Below are positions 1 to 9,215 of a DNA stretch of 64,000 nucleotides, piece after piece. Position numbers and translations under genes: made by a program. The notes under the pieces were generated by a model. It saw only the letters and a list, made by a program, of their open reading frames with translations. It had not been told where the DNA came from and ran no database searches. The stretch spans positions 44,506-108,505 of the forward strand of contig JAGXFQ010000037.1 in the NCBI GenBank assembly GCA_024637145.1, given 5' to 3'. This stretch comes from Desulfobulbaceae bacterium (lineage in GTDB: Bacteria > Desulfobacterota > Desulfobulbia > Desulfobulbales > SURF-16). How positions within the stretch are numbered: position 1 is the stretch's first letter; every line of letters begins with the position of its first letter.

Positions 1-10
1 GGAGCCTTTT

Positions 11-832
11 ATGGGTTTGCTGACCATTGATGAAGATCGCTGCCAGAAAGACGGCCTTTGTGCCCTGGTCTGTCCCTTTCGGCTTATTGCCCTGGAGGTG
101 GGGAAGACCTTTCCCCGGGCCGTACCCGGGGCCAAGGAGCGCTGCATTAGGTGCGGCCATTGCCAGGCCGTCTGCCCCCATGGCGCCCTGGCCCTGCCGG
201 ATATGGAGCAGGAGTGGCCGCCTTTTGAGGCCGGCCGTCTGCCCGATCTGGCCCAACTCACCCAGCTGGTCCGCGGCCGCCGCTCCATCAGGGTCTATCG
301 CCAAAAAAGCGTTGACCGGGAGCTCCTGGGGCGTTGTATCGAGCTGGCCCATTTCGCCCCCACGGCGCGCAACAGCCAGCAGATCAGCTGGCTGGTCATT
401 GATGACAAGGAGGAGCTGAGGCGCCTCACGGAACATGCCTTTGACTGGATGCGTTCTTTGCTGGCCAGCGACGACCCCCTGGCAGGACATTACGGGGTCC
501 AGGGGCTGATTCGGGCCTGGGAAAAGGGTTATGACGGCATCCTGCGTCATGCCCCGGGCCTGGTGGTGATGCATGGTCCTCAGGATTATCGGCTGGCCCA
601 GATGGACAGTACCATTTTATTGACCACCTTTGAGCTTATTGCCTTTGCCCAGGGCATCGGGACCTGCTGGGCCGGCTTTTTTCAGATGGCCGCCGGCAAC
701 TGGCTTGCCCTGCAGGAGGCCCTGCAGCTCCCAGAGGGCCATGGGCTCACCGCTGCCATGATGGTGGGCTATCCTCGCTTTTCGTTTCAGCGTCTGCCGC
801 CGCGCCAACAGACCCGGCTGAGCTGGCGTTGA
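11..832 (+). CDS. Ferredoxin-nitroreductase fusion protein
   Basis: This is a 273-aa cytoplasmic flavoprotein with an N-terminal ferredoxin module (about residues 1-60) and a C-terminal FMN-dependent nitroreductase fold (about 85-273, beginning near RGRRSIRVYR). The second cluster motif is complete (CIRCGHCQAVCP). The first reads CQKDGLCALVCP, with Asp where the second Cys normally sits, as in 7Fe ferredoxins that hold a 3Fe-4S cluster. The family passes electrons from low-potential donors to FMN, but the physiological substrate is rarely known. The start follows a GGAG at bases 1-4 with good spacing. The gene precedes nap on the same strand, separated by a terminator, so it is probably an independent unit. 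No substrate can be assigned from sequence. Confidence 0.88.
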   Translation: MGLLTIDEDRCQKDGLCALVCPFRLIALEVGKTFPRAVPGAKERCIRCGHCQAVCPHGALALPDMEQEWPPFEAGRLPDLAQLTQLVRGRRSIRVYRQKSVDRELLGRCIELAHFAPTARNSQQISWLVIDDKEELRRLTEHAFDWMRSLLASDDPLAGHYGVQGLIRAWEKGYDGILRHAPGLVVMHGPQDYRLAQMDSTILLTTFELIAFAQGIGTCWAGFFQMAAGNWLALQEALQLPEGHGLTAAMMVGYPRFSFQRLPPRQQTRLSWR

Positions 833-843
833 TGGGGGCAGAC

Positions 844-889
844 GTCACCGTAAGGTAACTTCAGGGAGGTTGTGTTACCTTGCGGTGAC
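844..889. repeat. Imperfect 16-bp inverted repeat in the nap upstream region
   Basis: Two arms, GTCACCGTAAGGTAAC (844-859) and GTTACCTTGCGGTGAC (874-889), are complementary except at one position and flank a 14-nt loop. The element lies 12 nt after the nitroreductase stop and 26 nt before a terminator hairpin. It could be a regulator operator, an RNA hairpin working with that terminator, or only a 3' structure of the upstream gene. Confidence 0.6.
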
Positions 890-914
890 ACTAACGGCGG
901 CCAGTCAGCCCTCA

Positions 915-940
915 GGCGGCTGCTTCCAGCCGCCTTTTTT
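915..940 (+). terminator. Rho-independent terminator
   Basis: A perfect 8-bp GC-rich stem GGCGGCTG/CAGCCGCC with a CTTC tetraloop is followed by six T. It ends the nitroreductase transcript, or acts as an attenuator if transcription toward nap starts further upstream. Confidence 0.85.
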
Positions 941-1167
941 CCCCGGGGCCGCACTCCTTTTGTCCTCTTCTTCCACCTCTTTTGCCGTGCCTCTTGCGCC
1001 TGGCATGGCCCTTGCTACTTTCTTCCTGGGTTTTGCCAAAAAACCGTGTCAGAAAAAGGGTTTGTCTTTTGGCACCCTTTTTTGCCATCCTGAATATGTC
1101 ACCATGGCCGGGTTATTGTGACCGGGCGTTTGAATTGGAATATGAGGAAACAAACAAGGGAGGCGCT
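941..1167 (+). promoter_or_regulatory. Leader and presumed promoter region of napDAGHBC
   Basis: This is 227 nt without a credible gene. It holds an 8-bp inverted repeat TGCCAAAA/TTTTGGCA (1034-1041 and 1067-1074) and GTCAC...GTGAC arms at 1098-1102 and 1118-1122. No clear FNR box (TTGAT-N4-ATCAA) or sigma-70 -35/-10 pair stands out. A regulated nap promoter should lie here because a terminator closes the upstream unit. Confidence 0.45.
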
Positions 1168-1404
1168 ATGAATATTGCCGGAGTTGTCCTGCAAGCCAGG
1201 CCCACGGATCTTGCGACGGTGCAGGCACAGCTTGCGACCATGGCCGGTGTTGAGGTCCACGGCATTCATGAGAATGGCCGCCTGGTGGTAACCGTTGTTG
1301 AGGAGGGCTACCGGGAGACCAGTGACATTGTGCTGCGTCTTCATCAGGTGCCGGGGGTTTTGAATGCCTCTCTCGTCTATCAGCATAGCGAAGATATTGG
1401 CTAA
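1168..1404 (+). CDS. napD: NapD, chaperone for NapA maturation
   Basis: This 78-aa protein matches the NapD family in size and pattern ([12 protein letters not shown] start, then [17 protein letters not shown]). In characterised systems NapD binds the Tat signal peptide of NapA in the cytoplasm and holds back export until the Mo cofactor is loaded. The ORF track extends to 982, but the ATG at 1168 has an AGGGAGG ribosome site 4 nt upstream and gives the family's length. It is the first gene of napDAGHBC, and its stop is 10 nt before the napA start. Confidence 0.9.
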   Translation: MNIAGVVLQARPTDLATVQAQLATMAGVEVHGIHENGRLVVTVVEEGYRETSDIVLRLHQVPGVLNASLVYQHSEDIG

Positions 1405-1414
1405 GGAGAAAATC

Positions 1415-3925
1415 ATGAAGTTATCCAGACGTACATTTATCAAGAGTAATGCCGTGGCTGCCACGGCGCTGGCCGCCGGCATATCCCTGCCTGAGGCGGA
1501 GGCCCTGGCCCAGGAAGGCGATCTCAATATCCGTTGGGACAAGGCCCCCTGTCGTTTCTGCGGCACGGGCTGCTCGGTGCTGGTTGGTACCAAGGAGGGT
1601 CGGGTGGTGGCCACCCAGGGTGACCCTGATGCCCCCGTTAACCGCGGTCTTAACTGCATCAAGGGCTATTTTCTCTCCAAGATCATGTATGGCAAGGATC
1701 GCCTGCAGACCCCTTTGCTCCGCAAGAAAAACGGTAAATATGACAAGGAGGGCGATTTCACGGCGGTGAGCTGGGACGAGGCCCTGGACACCATGGCCGC
1801 CAAATTCAAGGAGGCCCTTAAGAAAAAGGGCCCCAGCTCGGTGGGTATGTTCGGCTCGGGCCAGTGGACGGTCTTTGAGGGCTATGCCGCCTCCAAGCTG
1901 ATGAAGGCGGGTCTGCGCACCAATAATCTTGATCCCAATGCCCGCCACTGCATGGCCTCGGCCGTGGCCGGCTTTATGCGGACCTTCGGCTCTGACGAGC
2001 CCATGGGCTGCTATGACGATTTGGAGTATGCCGATGGTTTTGTGCTCTGGGGCGCCAATATGTCGGAGATGCACCCCATTCTCTGGTCCCGGCTCACGGA
2101 TCGGCGTCTCACCGCCCCCCATGTCAAGGTGGCGGTGCTCTCCACCTTTGAGAACAGGAATTTTGAACTGGCTGACCTGGGTATGGTCTTCAAGCCCCAG
2201 ACCGATCTGGTTATCCTCAACTTTATCGCCAACTACATCATTGAAAACAACGCGGTGAATAGCGATTTTGTCGGTAAACATGTGCGTTTTAAAAAGGGGA
2301 ATACGGATATCGGCTACGGCCTCCGGCCCGAGGATGAACGGGAGAGCAAGGCGGTCAATGCCACCAAGGCAGGGGGCAGTGTTGATATCACCTTTGCGGA
2401 GTATAAAAAATTTGTTGCCGACTATACCCTGGACAAGACCCAGGAGATGACCGGCGTGCCCAAGGAGCAGCTGCTGGAACTGGCCGAGATGTACGCCGAT
2501 CCCAAGCGTAAGATCGTCTCCTACTGGACCATGGGTTTCAACCAGCATACCCGCGGCACCTGGGCCAATAACCTCGTCTATAACATCCATCTGTTGACCG
2601 GCAAGATCTCGGAACCCGGCAACGGCCCTTTCTCCCTCACCGGCCAGCCCTCTGCCTGCGGCACGGCCCGGGAGGTGGGCACCTTTGCCCATCGTCTTCC
2701 TGCCGATCTGGTGGTGACGAAGGAGGGCCACCGAGATTTCGCAGAACAGATCTGGCAGTTGCCCAAGGGCACCATCTCCGGCCAGGTGGGGTACCACGCC
2801 GTGCTCCAGAACCGCATGCTCAAGGATGGCAAGCTCAATGCCTACTGGGTCATGTGCAACAACAACGTCCAGGCCGCCGCCAATCTTAATGAGGAGACCC
2901 TGCCCGGCTATCGAAACCCGGAAAATTTCATTGTGGTTTCCGATCCCTATCCCACGGTAACCGCCATGGCTGCTGATCTTATCCTGCCCACGGCCATGTG
3001 GGTGGAAAAGGAGGGGGCCTATGGCAATGCCGAACGCCGCACTCAGTTCTGGCGGCAGCAGGTGGAGGCTCCGGAAGGGGCCAAGAGCGATCTCTGGCAG
3101 ATGGTGGAGTTTGCCAAACGGTTCAAGGTGGAGGAGGTGTGGCCGGCAGAGCTTATTGCCGGCAAGCCCGAATATCGCGGCAAGACACTTTATGATATCC
3201 TCTATGCCAACGGTCAGGTCAATAAATACCCCACGCAGAAGGTGGTGGACGGCGCCGGCAATGAGTATCAAAATAGTGAAATGGCCCATTTCGGCTTCTA
3301 CCTCCAGAAGGGACTCTTTGAGGAGTACCGCCTCTTTGGTCTGCAGGGACCGAAGAAGGGCCATGAACTGGGGGCCTTTGATGATTATCACAAGGCCCGC
3401 GGTCTGCGCTGGCCGATAATCGACGGCAAGGAAACCCTGTGGCGTTACCGGGAGGGCTATGACCCCCATGTGGCCAAGGGCAGCGGCCTGCAGTTTTACG
3501 GCCATAAGGACAACAAGGCCCATATCTTTGCCCTGCCCTATGAGCCGCCGGCCGAGTCCCCGGACCAGGAGTATGATCTCTGGCTCTGTACCGGCCGTGT
3601 TCTGGAGCATTGGCATTCCGGCTCCATGACCCAGCGGGTGCCTGAGCTCTACAGGGCCGTCCCCCATGCCGTGCTCTTCATGCATCCGGAGGACGCCAAA
3701 GAGCGTGGCCTGCGCCGGGGCATGCCGGTGAAGATTGCCTCGCGGCGCGGCGAGGTCACCGCCAGTGTCGAGACCAGGGGCCGCAACAAGATGCCCCGGG
3801 GCATGGTCTTTCTGCCCTGGTTTGATGCCCGGCGTTTGGCGAATAAGCTGATTTTGGACGCCACCTGTCCCATTTCCAAGGAGACGGATTATAAGAAATG
3901 TGCCGTCAGGGTGGAACGGGCTTAG
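1415..3925 (+). CDS. napA: NapA, catalytic subunit of periplasmic nitrate reductase
   Basis: This 836-aa molybdoenzyme of the DMSO-reductase superfamily reduces nitrate to nitrite in the periplasm. It has a Tat signal (SRRTFIK, residues 4-10), a 4Fe-4S motif (C46, C49, C53, C81), and the Mo-ligand Cys179 in the motif [10 protein letters not shown]. The conserved stretch [11 protein letters not shown] also fits NapA rather than formate dehydrogenase. The length matches the long proteobacterial form rather than the shorter monomeric Desulfovibrio enzyme. The ATG at 1415 follows AAGGAG; the longer ORF start at 1364 lies inside napD. NapB, encoded downstream, is the electron-donating partner. The bis-MGD cofactor would come from moeA, mobA and mobB at 54-56 kb. 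Confidence 0.97.
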   Translation: MKLSRRTFIKSNAVAATALAAGISLPEAEALAQEGDLNIRWDKAPCRFCGTGCSVLVGTKEGRVVATQGDPDAPVNRGLNCIKGYFLSKIMYGKDRLQTPLLRKKNGKYDKEGDFTAVSWDEALDTMAAKFKEALKKKGPSSVGMFGSGQWTVFEGYAASKLMKAGLRTNNLDPNARHCMASAVAGFMRTFGSDEPMGCYDDLEYADGFVLWGANMSEMHPILWSRLTDRRLTAPHVKVAVLSTFENRNFELADLGMVFKPQTDLVILNFIANYIIENNAVNSDFVGKHVRFKKGNTDIGYGLRPEDERESKAVNATKAGGSVDITFAEYKKFVADYTLDKTQEMTGVPKEQLLELAEMYADPKRKIVSYWTMGFNQHTRGTWANNLVYNIHLLTGKISEPGNGPFSLTGQPSACGTAREVGTFAHRLPADLVVTKEGHRDFAEQIWQLPKGTISGQVGYHAVLQNRMLKDGKLNAYWVMCNNNVQAAANLNEETLPGYRNPENFIVVSDPYPTVTAMAADLILPTAMWVEKEGAYGNAERRTQFWRQQVEAPEGAKSDLWQMVEFAKRFKVEEVWPAELIAGKPEYRGKTLYDILYANGQVNKYPTQKVVDGAGNEYQNSEMAHFGFYLQKGLFEEYRLFGLQGPKKGHELGAFDDYHKARGLRWPIIDGKETLWRYREGYDPHVAKGSGLQFYGHKDNKAHIFALPYEPPAESPDQEYDLWLCTGRVLEHWHSGSMTQRVPELYRAVPHAVLFMHPEDAKERGLRRGMPVKIASRRGEVTASVETRGRNKMPRGMVFLPWFDARRLANKLILDATCPISKETDYKKCAVRVERA

Positions 3926-3939
3926 GCCGGGGGCGTGGT

Positions 3940-4722
3940 GTGGGAAAGAAGAGTAAAGGCATAAAGGAAACCAGCCGTCGCCAGTTTCTGGCGGATGGGA
4001 CCAAGGCCGCCTGCGGTGCGGCCCTGCTGGGCGTTGCTGCCGGTTTCGGGGCCAGGCAGGCCGGGGCCTCGTCCCAGGTCTTTGTCCGGCCTCCGGGGGC
4101 GGGCCTGGAGAGCGAGTTTCTCTCCTCCTGCCTGCGCTGCGGCCAATGCCTCCGGGCCTGTCCCTATGACACCCTGCAGATGGCGGGGCTTTTCAGCCCT
4201 GTGGCCACCGGTACCCCCTTTTTTCAACCCCGGCAGGTGCCCTGCGAGATGTGTGAGGATCTGCCCTGTGTCCGGGCCTGTCCCAGCGGGGCCCTGGACC
4301 CTGAGCTCACGGATGTCACCCAGGCCCGCATGGGCCTGGCCGTGCTCATTGATCAGGAGACCTGCCTTAACTATCTGGGCCTGCGTTGCGGTGTCTGTTA
4401 CCGTTCCTGCCCCCAGATTGACAAGGCCTTGACCCTGGAGGCCCAGCATAACCAGAGGAGCGGCAAACATACCCTTTTTCTGCCCAAGGTCCATTCCGAG
4501 CATTGTACGGGCTGTGGCAAGTGCGAAAGATCCTGTGTCTTGGAGACATCGGCCATCAAGGTGCTGCCCCTGGACCTGGCCAAGGGTGCCCTGGGCCACC
4601 ATTATCGTCTGGGCTGGGAGGAGAAGGCCAGAAAGGGGAGAAGCCTCATCCCGGAAGCCCTGGATCTGCCCGACCGTCTGCCGGAATTTACGCCCCCCTT
4701 CGGGCCGGAGGGTACACCATGA
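3940..4722 (+). CDS. napG: NapG, ferredoxin-type iron-sulfur protein of nitrate reductase
   Basis: This protein has a twin-arginine signal ([10 protein letters not shown]) and four 4Fe-4S motifs, including [26 protein letters not shown] and [11 protein letters not shown]. In known systems NapG sits on the periplasmic side and works with NapH to pass electrons from quinol toward NapC and NapA. The start is uncertain. The tracked ATG at 3898 lies inside napA. The GTG at 3940, preceded by a G-rich Shine-Dalgarno-like run, gives about 260 residues with the Tat motif near the N terminus. The stop overlaps the napH start in ATGA, suggesting translational coupling. Confidence 0.9.
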   Translation: MGKKSKGIKETSRRQFLADGTKAACGAALLGVAAGFGARQAGASSQVFVRPPGAGLESEFLSSCLRCGQCLRACPYDTLQMAGLFSPVATGTPFFQPRQVPCEMCEDLPCVRACPSGALDPELTDVTQARMGLAVLIDQETCLNYLGLRCGVCYRSCPQIDKALTLEAQHNQRSGKHTLFLPKVHSEHCTGCGKCERSCVLETSAIKVLPLDLAKGALGHHYRLGWEEKARKGRSLIPEALDLPDRLPEFTPPFGPEGTP

Positions 4723-5534
4723 AATGGCTCATCCTGCGGCGAAGCAGTCAGCTCATGGTCCTGGGTTTTTTTCTCCTGGGGCCCTTGGCCGGCATCTGGC
4801 TGATATCCGGGAGTCTTTCTGCTTCCCTGACCCTGGATCTCCTGCCGCTTACCGATCCCCTGGTCTTTCTGCAGACCCTTTTCAGCGGCCATAAACCGGC
4901 GGCCCCGGCCTTGATAGGGGTCCTTGTGGTTATTATTTTCTACGGGCTGGTGGGGGGGCGGGTCTTTTGTTCCTGGGTCTGCCCCGTCAATATCATTGCC
5001 GATTCCACGGCCTGGCTGCGTGACAGGATCGGCATCAGAGGGGTTCTTTTTTTTTCAAACAGCAGTCGCTACTGGTTGCTGGCCATGGTGGGCGGCCTGG
5101 CCCTGGTTTTTCAGTCAGCCCTCTGGGAGATGATCAATCCGGTAACCATTTTCCCCAGGGCCATTATTTTTGGGCTCTCCAGCGCCCTAGTGGTGGCTGC
5201 CGCCCTCTTTTTTTTCGATCTGCTGCTGGGTAAGAGGGGCTGGTGCCAGATCTGCCCCACCGGGGCCTTTTACAGCCTGCTTGGCTATCTGAGCCCGCTC
5301 AAGGTGATTGCCGGCAACAGAGAAAGATGTGATCAGTGTCAGGCCTGTTACCGGGTCTGCCCTGAACCCCAGGTCCTTCATGAACCCTTGCGGGTGGAGG
5401 GCTCCTCCCCGGTGATTCGTTCCGGGCAATGTACCAATTGTGGGCGCTGCATCGATGTCTGTCCCCAGTCGGTATTTAAATTTGGCAACAGATTCTCACC
5501 AGAGAATAAAGGCAAGGCAATAAAGAACGCCTGA
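4719..5534 (+). CDS. napH: NapH, membrane iron-sulfur quinol oxidase subunit
   Basis: This 271-aa integral membrane protein has about four transmembrane segments, two CxxxCP motifs at the membrane face ([16 protein letters not shown]) and two C-terminal 4Fe-4S motifs ([27 protein letters not shown]). This is the NapH architecture. With NapG, NapH is thought to oxidise quinol and feed NapC. The start at 4719 overlaps the napG stop by four bases and gives the family length; the longer tracked ORF from 4503 has no family sequence in its first 72 residues. Confidence 0.93.
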   Translation: MKWLILRRSSQLMVLGFFLLGPLAGIWLISGSLSASLTLDLLPLTDPLVFLQTLFSGHKPAAPALIGVLVVIIFYGLVGGRVFCSWVCPVNIIADSTAWLRDRIGIRGVLFFSNSSRYWLLAMVGGLALVFQSALWEMINPVTIFPRAIIFGLSSALVVAAALFFFDLLLGKRGWCQICPTGAFYSLLGYLSPLKVIAGNRERCDQCQACYRVCPEPQVLHEPLRVEGSSPVIRSGQCTNCGRCIDVCPQSVFKFGNRFSPENKGKAIKNA

Positions 5535-5581
5535 TAAGGATGCGTCGGCTGCTGCTGACCGAAGGAAGAGGAGTTGATAAA

Positions 5582-6025
5582 ATGAAGAAACATACAGCGA
5601 AAGGAGTGGTAAGCCTGCTGGCGCTGGCTGCCATGGCCTTGCCTGTCCAGGCCGAGGAACTGAAATCTCTGAGGGGCAACCGTGATCTTGACGCCGGCTC
5701 TGAACCGCCGGAAATTAACCGGCTGATAGCTGATGACCGGCCCATTCCCCGTAATTATGTGCAACAGCCTCCCCTCATTCCCCATAAGACAGAGGGCTAC
5801 CGCATTGATCGCAACTATAATAAATGTCTGAGCTGCCATAGCTGGGCCAATTATAAGCAGGCCCGGGCCACCAAGATTCCGCCCACCCATTTTGTTGGCA
5901 GGGAGGGCAAGGAGCTGGCCAACGTCTCTGCCGCCAGATATTTCTGTACCCAGTGCCATGTACCCCAGACAGATACCCGGCCCCTTGTGGAAAACGAGTT
6001 TGAGCCCGTTAAGGCCTTGAAATAA
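5582..6025 (+). CDS. napB: NapB, dihaem cytochrome c subunit of nitrate reductase
   Basis: This 147-aa periplasmic protein has a cleavable signal peptide (about residues 1-24, ending AQ-like at PVQA) and two haem c sites, CLSCH at 82-86 and CTQCH at 122-126. These are the hallmarks of NapB, which delivers electrons to NapA. The ATG at 5582 is chosen over 5540 because it starts directly at the signal peptide and follows a GAAGGAAGAGGAG stretch; the upstream ATG has AAGG only one base away. napC follows 37 nt downstream. Confidence 0.94.
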   Translation: MKKHTAKGVVSLLALAAMALPVQAEELKSLRGNRDLDAGSEPPEINRLIADDRPIPRNYVQQPPLIPHKTEGYRIDRNYNKCLSCHSWANYKQARATKIPPTHFVGREGKELANVSAARYFCTQCHVPQTDTRPLVENEFEPVKALK

Positions 6026-6062
6026 GATATTAAGACGAAGAGTTTAAGTCGGGAGTTGTCAC

Positions 6063-6632
6063 ATGGTCGCAGCAACTAATAAAAAATATTTCAGGTGGGG
6101 GGTTTTTCTCTTTGGCGGGGTGGCAGGCATGCTCTTACTTGCCCTCTTTCTGGGCGAACTCCATTATTCGGCCACTGAGAAATTCTGCATCTCCTGTCAT
6201 GAGATGGAGGCCAACGTCTATATGGAGTACAAGGAGACCGCCCATTATATAAATAAGTCCGGTGTGCGGGCCACCTGCACTGATTGCCATCTCTCGCAGA
6301 ATTTAATAGAGAAGGTGGGACGCAAGGTCAAGGCCGCCCGGGAAGTATTTCACCATTTCAAGGGCACCATCAATACCCGGGAGAAATTTCTCGACAAAAG
6401 GCTGGTGTTGGCGGAAAGTGTGTGGGCCGAGATGAGGGCCAATGATTCACGGGAGTGTCGCACCTGTCATTCGGCCGCCAATATGGATTATACCAAACAG
6501 TCACGACGGGCCATGGAGCAACATATCAGGGGCGATGATGAAAAGAAAACCTGCATTGAGTGCCATAAGGGCATTGCGCACCGGCTCCCGAATATGCAGA
6601 CCATTGATCCCTCGGCGGTGCTTGGGAACTGA
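6063..6632 (+). CDS. napC: NapC/NrfH-family tetrahaem cytochrome c
   Basis: This 189-aa protein has one N-terminal membrane anchor (about residues 10-31) and four CxxCH haem sites (CISCH, CTDCH, CRTCH, CIECH at about 42, 72, 132 and 164). Spacing and size fit NapC/NirT quinol dehydrogenases, which take electrons from menaquinol and reduce NapB in the periplasm. The family overlaps NrfH in sequence, but the position at the end of a nap operon, with no nrfA in view, favours NapC. A strong terminator begins 26 nt after the stop. Confidence 0.92.
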   Translation: MVAATNKKYFRWGVFLFGGVAGMLLLALFLGELHYSATEKFCISCHEMEANVYMEYKETAHYINKSGVRATCTDCHLSQNLIEKVGRKVKAAREVFHHFKGTINTREKFLDKRLVLAESVWAEMRANDSRECRTCHSAANMDYTKQSRRAMEQHIRGDDEKKTCIECHKGIAHRLPNMQTIDPSAVLGN

Positions 6633-6658
6633 TAACGGCGTTGTCTCTGCCACCCCCC

Positions 6659-6704
6659 AAATACCCCTCCCCTCTGGCATCAGAGGCGAGGGGTATTTTT
6701 TTTT
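6659..6704 (+). terminator. Rho-independent terminator of the nap operon
   Basis: A two-part stem, ATACCCCT/AGGGGTAT outside and CCTCTG/CAGAGG inside with a GCAT loop, is followed by about nine T. It is placed just after napC. Confidence 0.9.
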
Positions 6705-7001
6705 GGAAACGGTCTCTTTGCAAGCCGCCGGGATCAACCATAGCGCTTCATTACAATCTTTCTTTGCCAGGGCTTTTCCCGGAAGAGGATTTTGCCAAAA
6801 AAGCGACCGCAGCCATAGACCATTGGCAGGGGCCAAAAGGCAGAGAGGCCTTTCCTGGCCGGCTCATATCTGGTATGCCTCTCCATCTGCCAGGGCATGG
6901 CCGGGCCTTTTTCTGGCAATAACCTGATAATGAAGGAGAAAATCCGGCGCTGTTTTGCTGCTTTGGCGCTCAACAAAGAAAATGGAGATGAAGGAGGGAT
7001 G
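6705..7001. other. Intergenic region between nap terminator and next gene
   Basis: About 300 nt with only shadow ORFs and no recognisable family. It contains no obvious -35/-10 pair or strong hairpin, and presumably holds the promoter of the following small gene. Confidence 0.4.
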
Positions 7002-7442
7002 ATGTTTGCACATGATACCACCCAGGCGGACCTGGCTGCTTTTATTGCCGGCTGGCAGCAAGATGACCTCGGCACCAGAGACGCCTTTATTCATCTGGGC
7101 GAGCTGCTTTTAAAAAAGGAACATTCCCTGGTTTCCTTTCAGGCCCGTCCGGGCATAACTTATTCCCTGCGGGGCCATATCGCTGCGGCTCAGCAGGAGG
7201 AAGGGCCTCTCTACGCCATGATTGATGTCATTGATGACGATCCCGGCCAGCGTTGGCTCTCAATCTGTTTCTATGGGGAGAGGATATCCGACCCGGAGGA
7301 GCGGGGCGATTTTGTGCCCGGCGGTCTGCTGGGCCAGGATGCGCTCTGTTTCGACTATGATGGCCACGATGAGGAGCTTCTGGGCTATATTACCCGGCGC
7401 ATTGCTGAGGCGTACCACGCCACGCAGGACCTGGTCATCTGA
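7002..7442 (+). CDS. Uncharacterised 146-aa acidic protein
   Basis: This protein is not recognised. It has no signal peptide, membrane segment, Cys cluster or nucleotide-binding motif. It is acidic, with a likely alpha/beta soluble fold (middle section reads SLVSFQARPGITYSLRG, followed by an Asp-rich stretch MIDVIDDDPGQRW). The tracked ORF begins at 6897, but AAGGAGG at 6991-6997 sits 4 nt before the ATG at 7002, with another ATG in frame directly before it. Codon use resembles its neighbours, so it looks like a resident gene. It is monocistronic: nap ends upstream with a terminator and the porin gene follows after 307 nt. Confidence 0.75.
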   Translation: MFAHDTTQADLAAFIAGWQQDDLGTRDAFIHLGELLLKKEHSLVSFQARPGITYSLRGHIAAAQQEEGPLYAMIDVIDDDPGQRWLSICFYGERISDPEERGDFVPGGLLGQDALCFDYDGHDEELLGYITRRIAEAYHATQDLVI

Positions 7443-7749
7443 AGCAAAGAGGGGGTATGTCAGCCAGATGCTAGGCCGCCTTCTCGCCAGCCTCCATGAC
7501 CGCGACAGGTACATGGTTGACAGCACGGTGACCCCCGAGATAGCTTTGTAAAAGGCGTGGGGGTCAGATGAGGGTGTGCCGGGCAGGGAGAAGAGAGGAG
7601 TCGTCATTCTCCAAGAAGGGGAAACAATAATTGGCTGATCAGGAAGATACATGCCGGACGTCTGAAAAGTCCGTGGCGGCGCGGCAACTGTCTTTGCTCA
7701 GGGGCAGCAATGTCCTTTTGCGTGCCGCTGTTATCCAAGGAGATAGGTG
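7443..7749. other. Long leader region upstream of the porin gene
   Basis: About 307 nt without a gene. It has a TTGACA at 7517-7522 with only a weak -10 match 16-18 nt downstream, and a hairpin with arms TGACCCCC (7529-7536) and GGGGGTCA (7558-7565). The untranslated leader of the porin could therefore be about 200 nt long. No known riboswitch consensus was recognised. Confidence 0.4.
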
Positions 7750-9063
7750 ATGAACAAGATCTGTAAAGCCATGGGCGTAGCCTTGCTGGCTCTGGTGACC
7801 CTGCCGGTGTCCGGATCTGCCGGCGAAGGAGAGAGTGCATCCCTTCGTGGTCAGATAAAGGCCCTGAATGCGAAGGTGGCGGAGCTGGAGGCGATGGAGG
7901 AGCGCCTTGCTGAACTGGAAAGCATGATAAGCGGTGAACTGGAGCAGCAGCCGGTCATCCGGGCGGAAGTCGACCAGGAGGGCGAGGATTATTTCGATAT
8001 CGGCGGGGCCTTGCGCTTCAATTATATGTACAAGGATTGGGATAGCAAGACCCAAGACAGAGGCGGGGATTTTGATATCGATACCTTCCGCTTCAATGTG
8101 GATGGTTCTTTCAAGGACGTGCTGATCTCCGCCGAATATCGCTTTTACGGGGACGACGGCAGTAACTACAATTTCCTCCACCATGGCTGGATCGGCTATG
8201 ACTTCAGCGAGAGCGTGCAGGCCCAGCTTGGCGTGACCCAGGTGCCCTTTGGCATCCTCCCCTACGCCTCCCACAATTTTTTCTTTCAGCTCCCCTATTA
8301 TGTGGGTCTGGAGGATGATTATGACGCCGGCCTCAAGCTTGTCTATGACCGGGCGCCCTGGAATCTCCAGCTCGCCTTTTTTAAGAGTTCCGAGTATGGG
8401 GCGGCCAACAGCGAGCGCTACTCATATGACGTGGTCCATGCCGAGTATGACGGCGACGAGTATCGTAATGAGGAGAGCAACCAGCTCAATGTCCGGCTGG
8501 CCTACGCCCTTGACCATGGCCAAGGGCGCGGCAGCACGGAACTGGGTTTTTCCGGTGAGGTGGGCCAGCTCTACAACAGCACCACAGAGAAGAACGGCAG
8601 CCGGGTGGCCGGGGCGGTGCATCTCAACACCACCCTTGATCGCTGGAATCTGATGGTGGAGGCCCTCCGCTATCAATATAATCAGGACAATCCCGCCGGC
8701 CTTGATGACGGTCTTGTGGTCATGGGCGCCTATGACGCCCCCTATAAGGTGGCAAGGGCCGGCAATATCTACATGGCCGGGCTCAGTTACAGCCTGCCGG
8801 TCCATTGGGGGCCCATTACCGACCTCACCTTTTATGATGATTATTCCTTCCTGGACAAGGATGAAAACGACTACCAGGATTCCCAGCAGAATGTGCTGGG
8901 CGTGGCCATAACCGCGGGGCCGGTCTATACCTATATTGATTTTGCCATGGGCAAAAATCATCCCTGGCTCGGTCCGGGTTGGACCGACTCCCTGGCCGGA
9001 GGCGATGGCGCGGATGATGCGTGGCACAGCCGCTTTAACATCAATTTCGGTTACTATTTTTAG
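7750..9063 (+). CDS. Outer-membrane porin (phosphate-selective porin O/P-like)
   Basis: This 437-aa protein has a signal peptide (residues 1 to about 24), a short coiled coil (about 29-60, SLRGQIKALNAKVAELEAME), and then a beta-barrel of alternating aromatic strands ending in a C-terminal aromatic (FGYYF), as expected for BAM-assembled porins. The organisation resembles the OprO/OprP family, but the pore's selectivity cannot be read from sequence. The ATG at 7750 follows AAGGAG at 7 nt; the tracked start is a GTG one codon earlier. The gene ends just before a perfect bidirectional terminator shared with htpG. Confidence 0.85.
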   Translation: MNKICKAMGVALLALVTLPVSGSAGEGESASLRGQIKALNAKVAELEAMEERLAELESMISGELEQQPVIRAEVDQEGEDYFDIGGALRFNYMYKDWDSKTQDRGGDFDIDTFRFNVDGSFKDVLISAEYRFYGDDGSNYNFLHHGWIGYDFSESVQAQLGVTQVPFGILPYASHNFFFQLPYYVGLEDDYDAGLKLVYDRAPWNLQLAFFKSSEYGAANSERYSYDVVHAEYDGDEYRNEESNQLNVRLAYALDHGQGRGSTELGFSGEVGQLYNSTTEKNGSRVAGAVHLNTTLDRWNLMVEALRYQYNQDNPAGLDDGLVVMGAYDAPYKVARAGNIYMAGLSYSLPVHWGPITDLTFYDDYSFLDKDENDYQDSQQNVLGVAITAGPVYTYIDFAMGKNHPWLGPGWTDSLAGGDGADDAWHSRFNINFGYYF

Positions 9064-9146
9064 GCCCTTTCTTGAGAAGGGCTCCAAAACCCTCTTTGGC
9101 CATGACACCTGGTGGCTGGGCAGCAGCAGACCCAAAAGAAGAGGCT

Positions 9147-9197
9147 GGGCCATAAAAAACCCTGCGGCAGATCCTGCCGCAGGGTTTTTTATGGCCC
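9147..9197. terminator. Bidirectional terminator between porin gene and htpG
   Basis: A perfect 24-bp stem with a 3-nt loop has a GC core CTGCGGCAG and flanking A6/T6 runs, so it can act on both strands. It lies between convergent genes. Confidence 0.95.
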
Positions 9198-9215
9198 GTA
9201 ATGAGGGGGGCGCCT

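Noticed and set aside
1069-1088. TTGGCAC...TTGCC resembling a sigma-54 promoter before napD
   Set aside because: The GG to GC distance is 11 nt rather than the strict 10 nt, and the hexamers also form part of an inverted repeat.
870-1121. Small ORFs of 73-83 aa upstream of napD
   Set aside because: They overlap the terminator hairpin and lack ribosome sites and recognisable sequence.
1421-3685. 754-aa reverse-strand ORF
   Set aside because: Fully antisense to napA, with low-complexity Gly/His/Leu-rich sequence typical of a mirror frame in a GC-rich gene.
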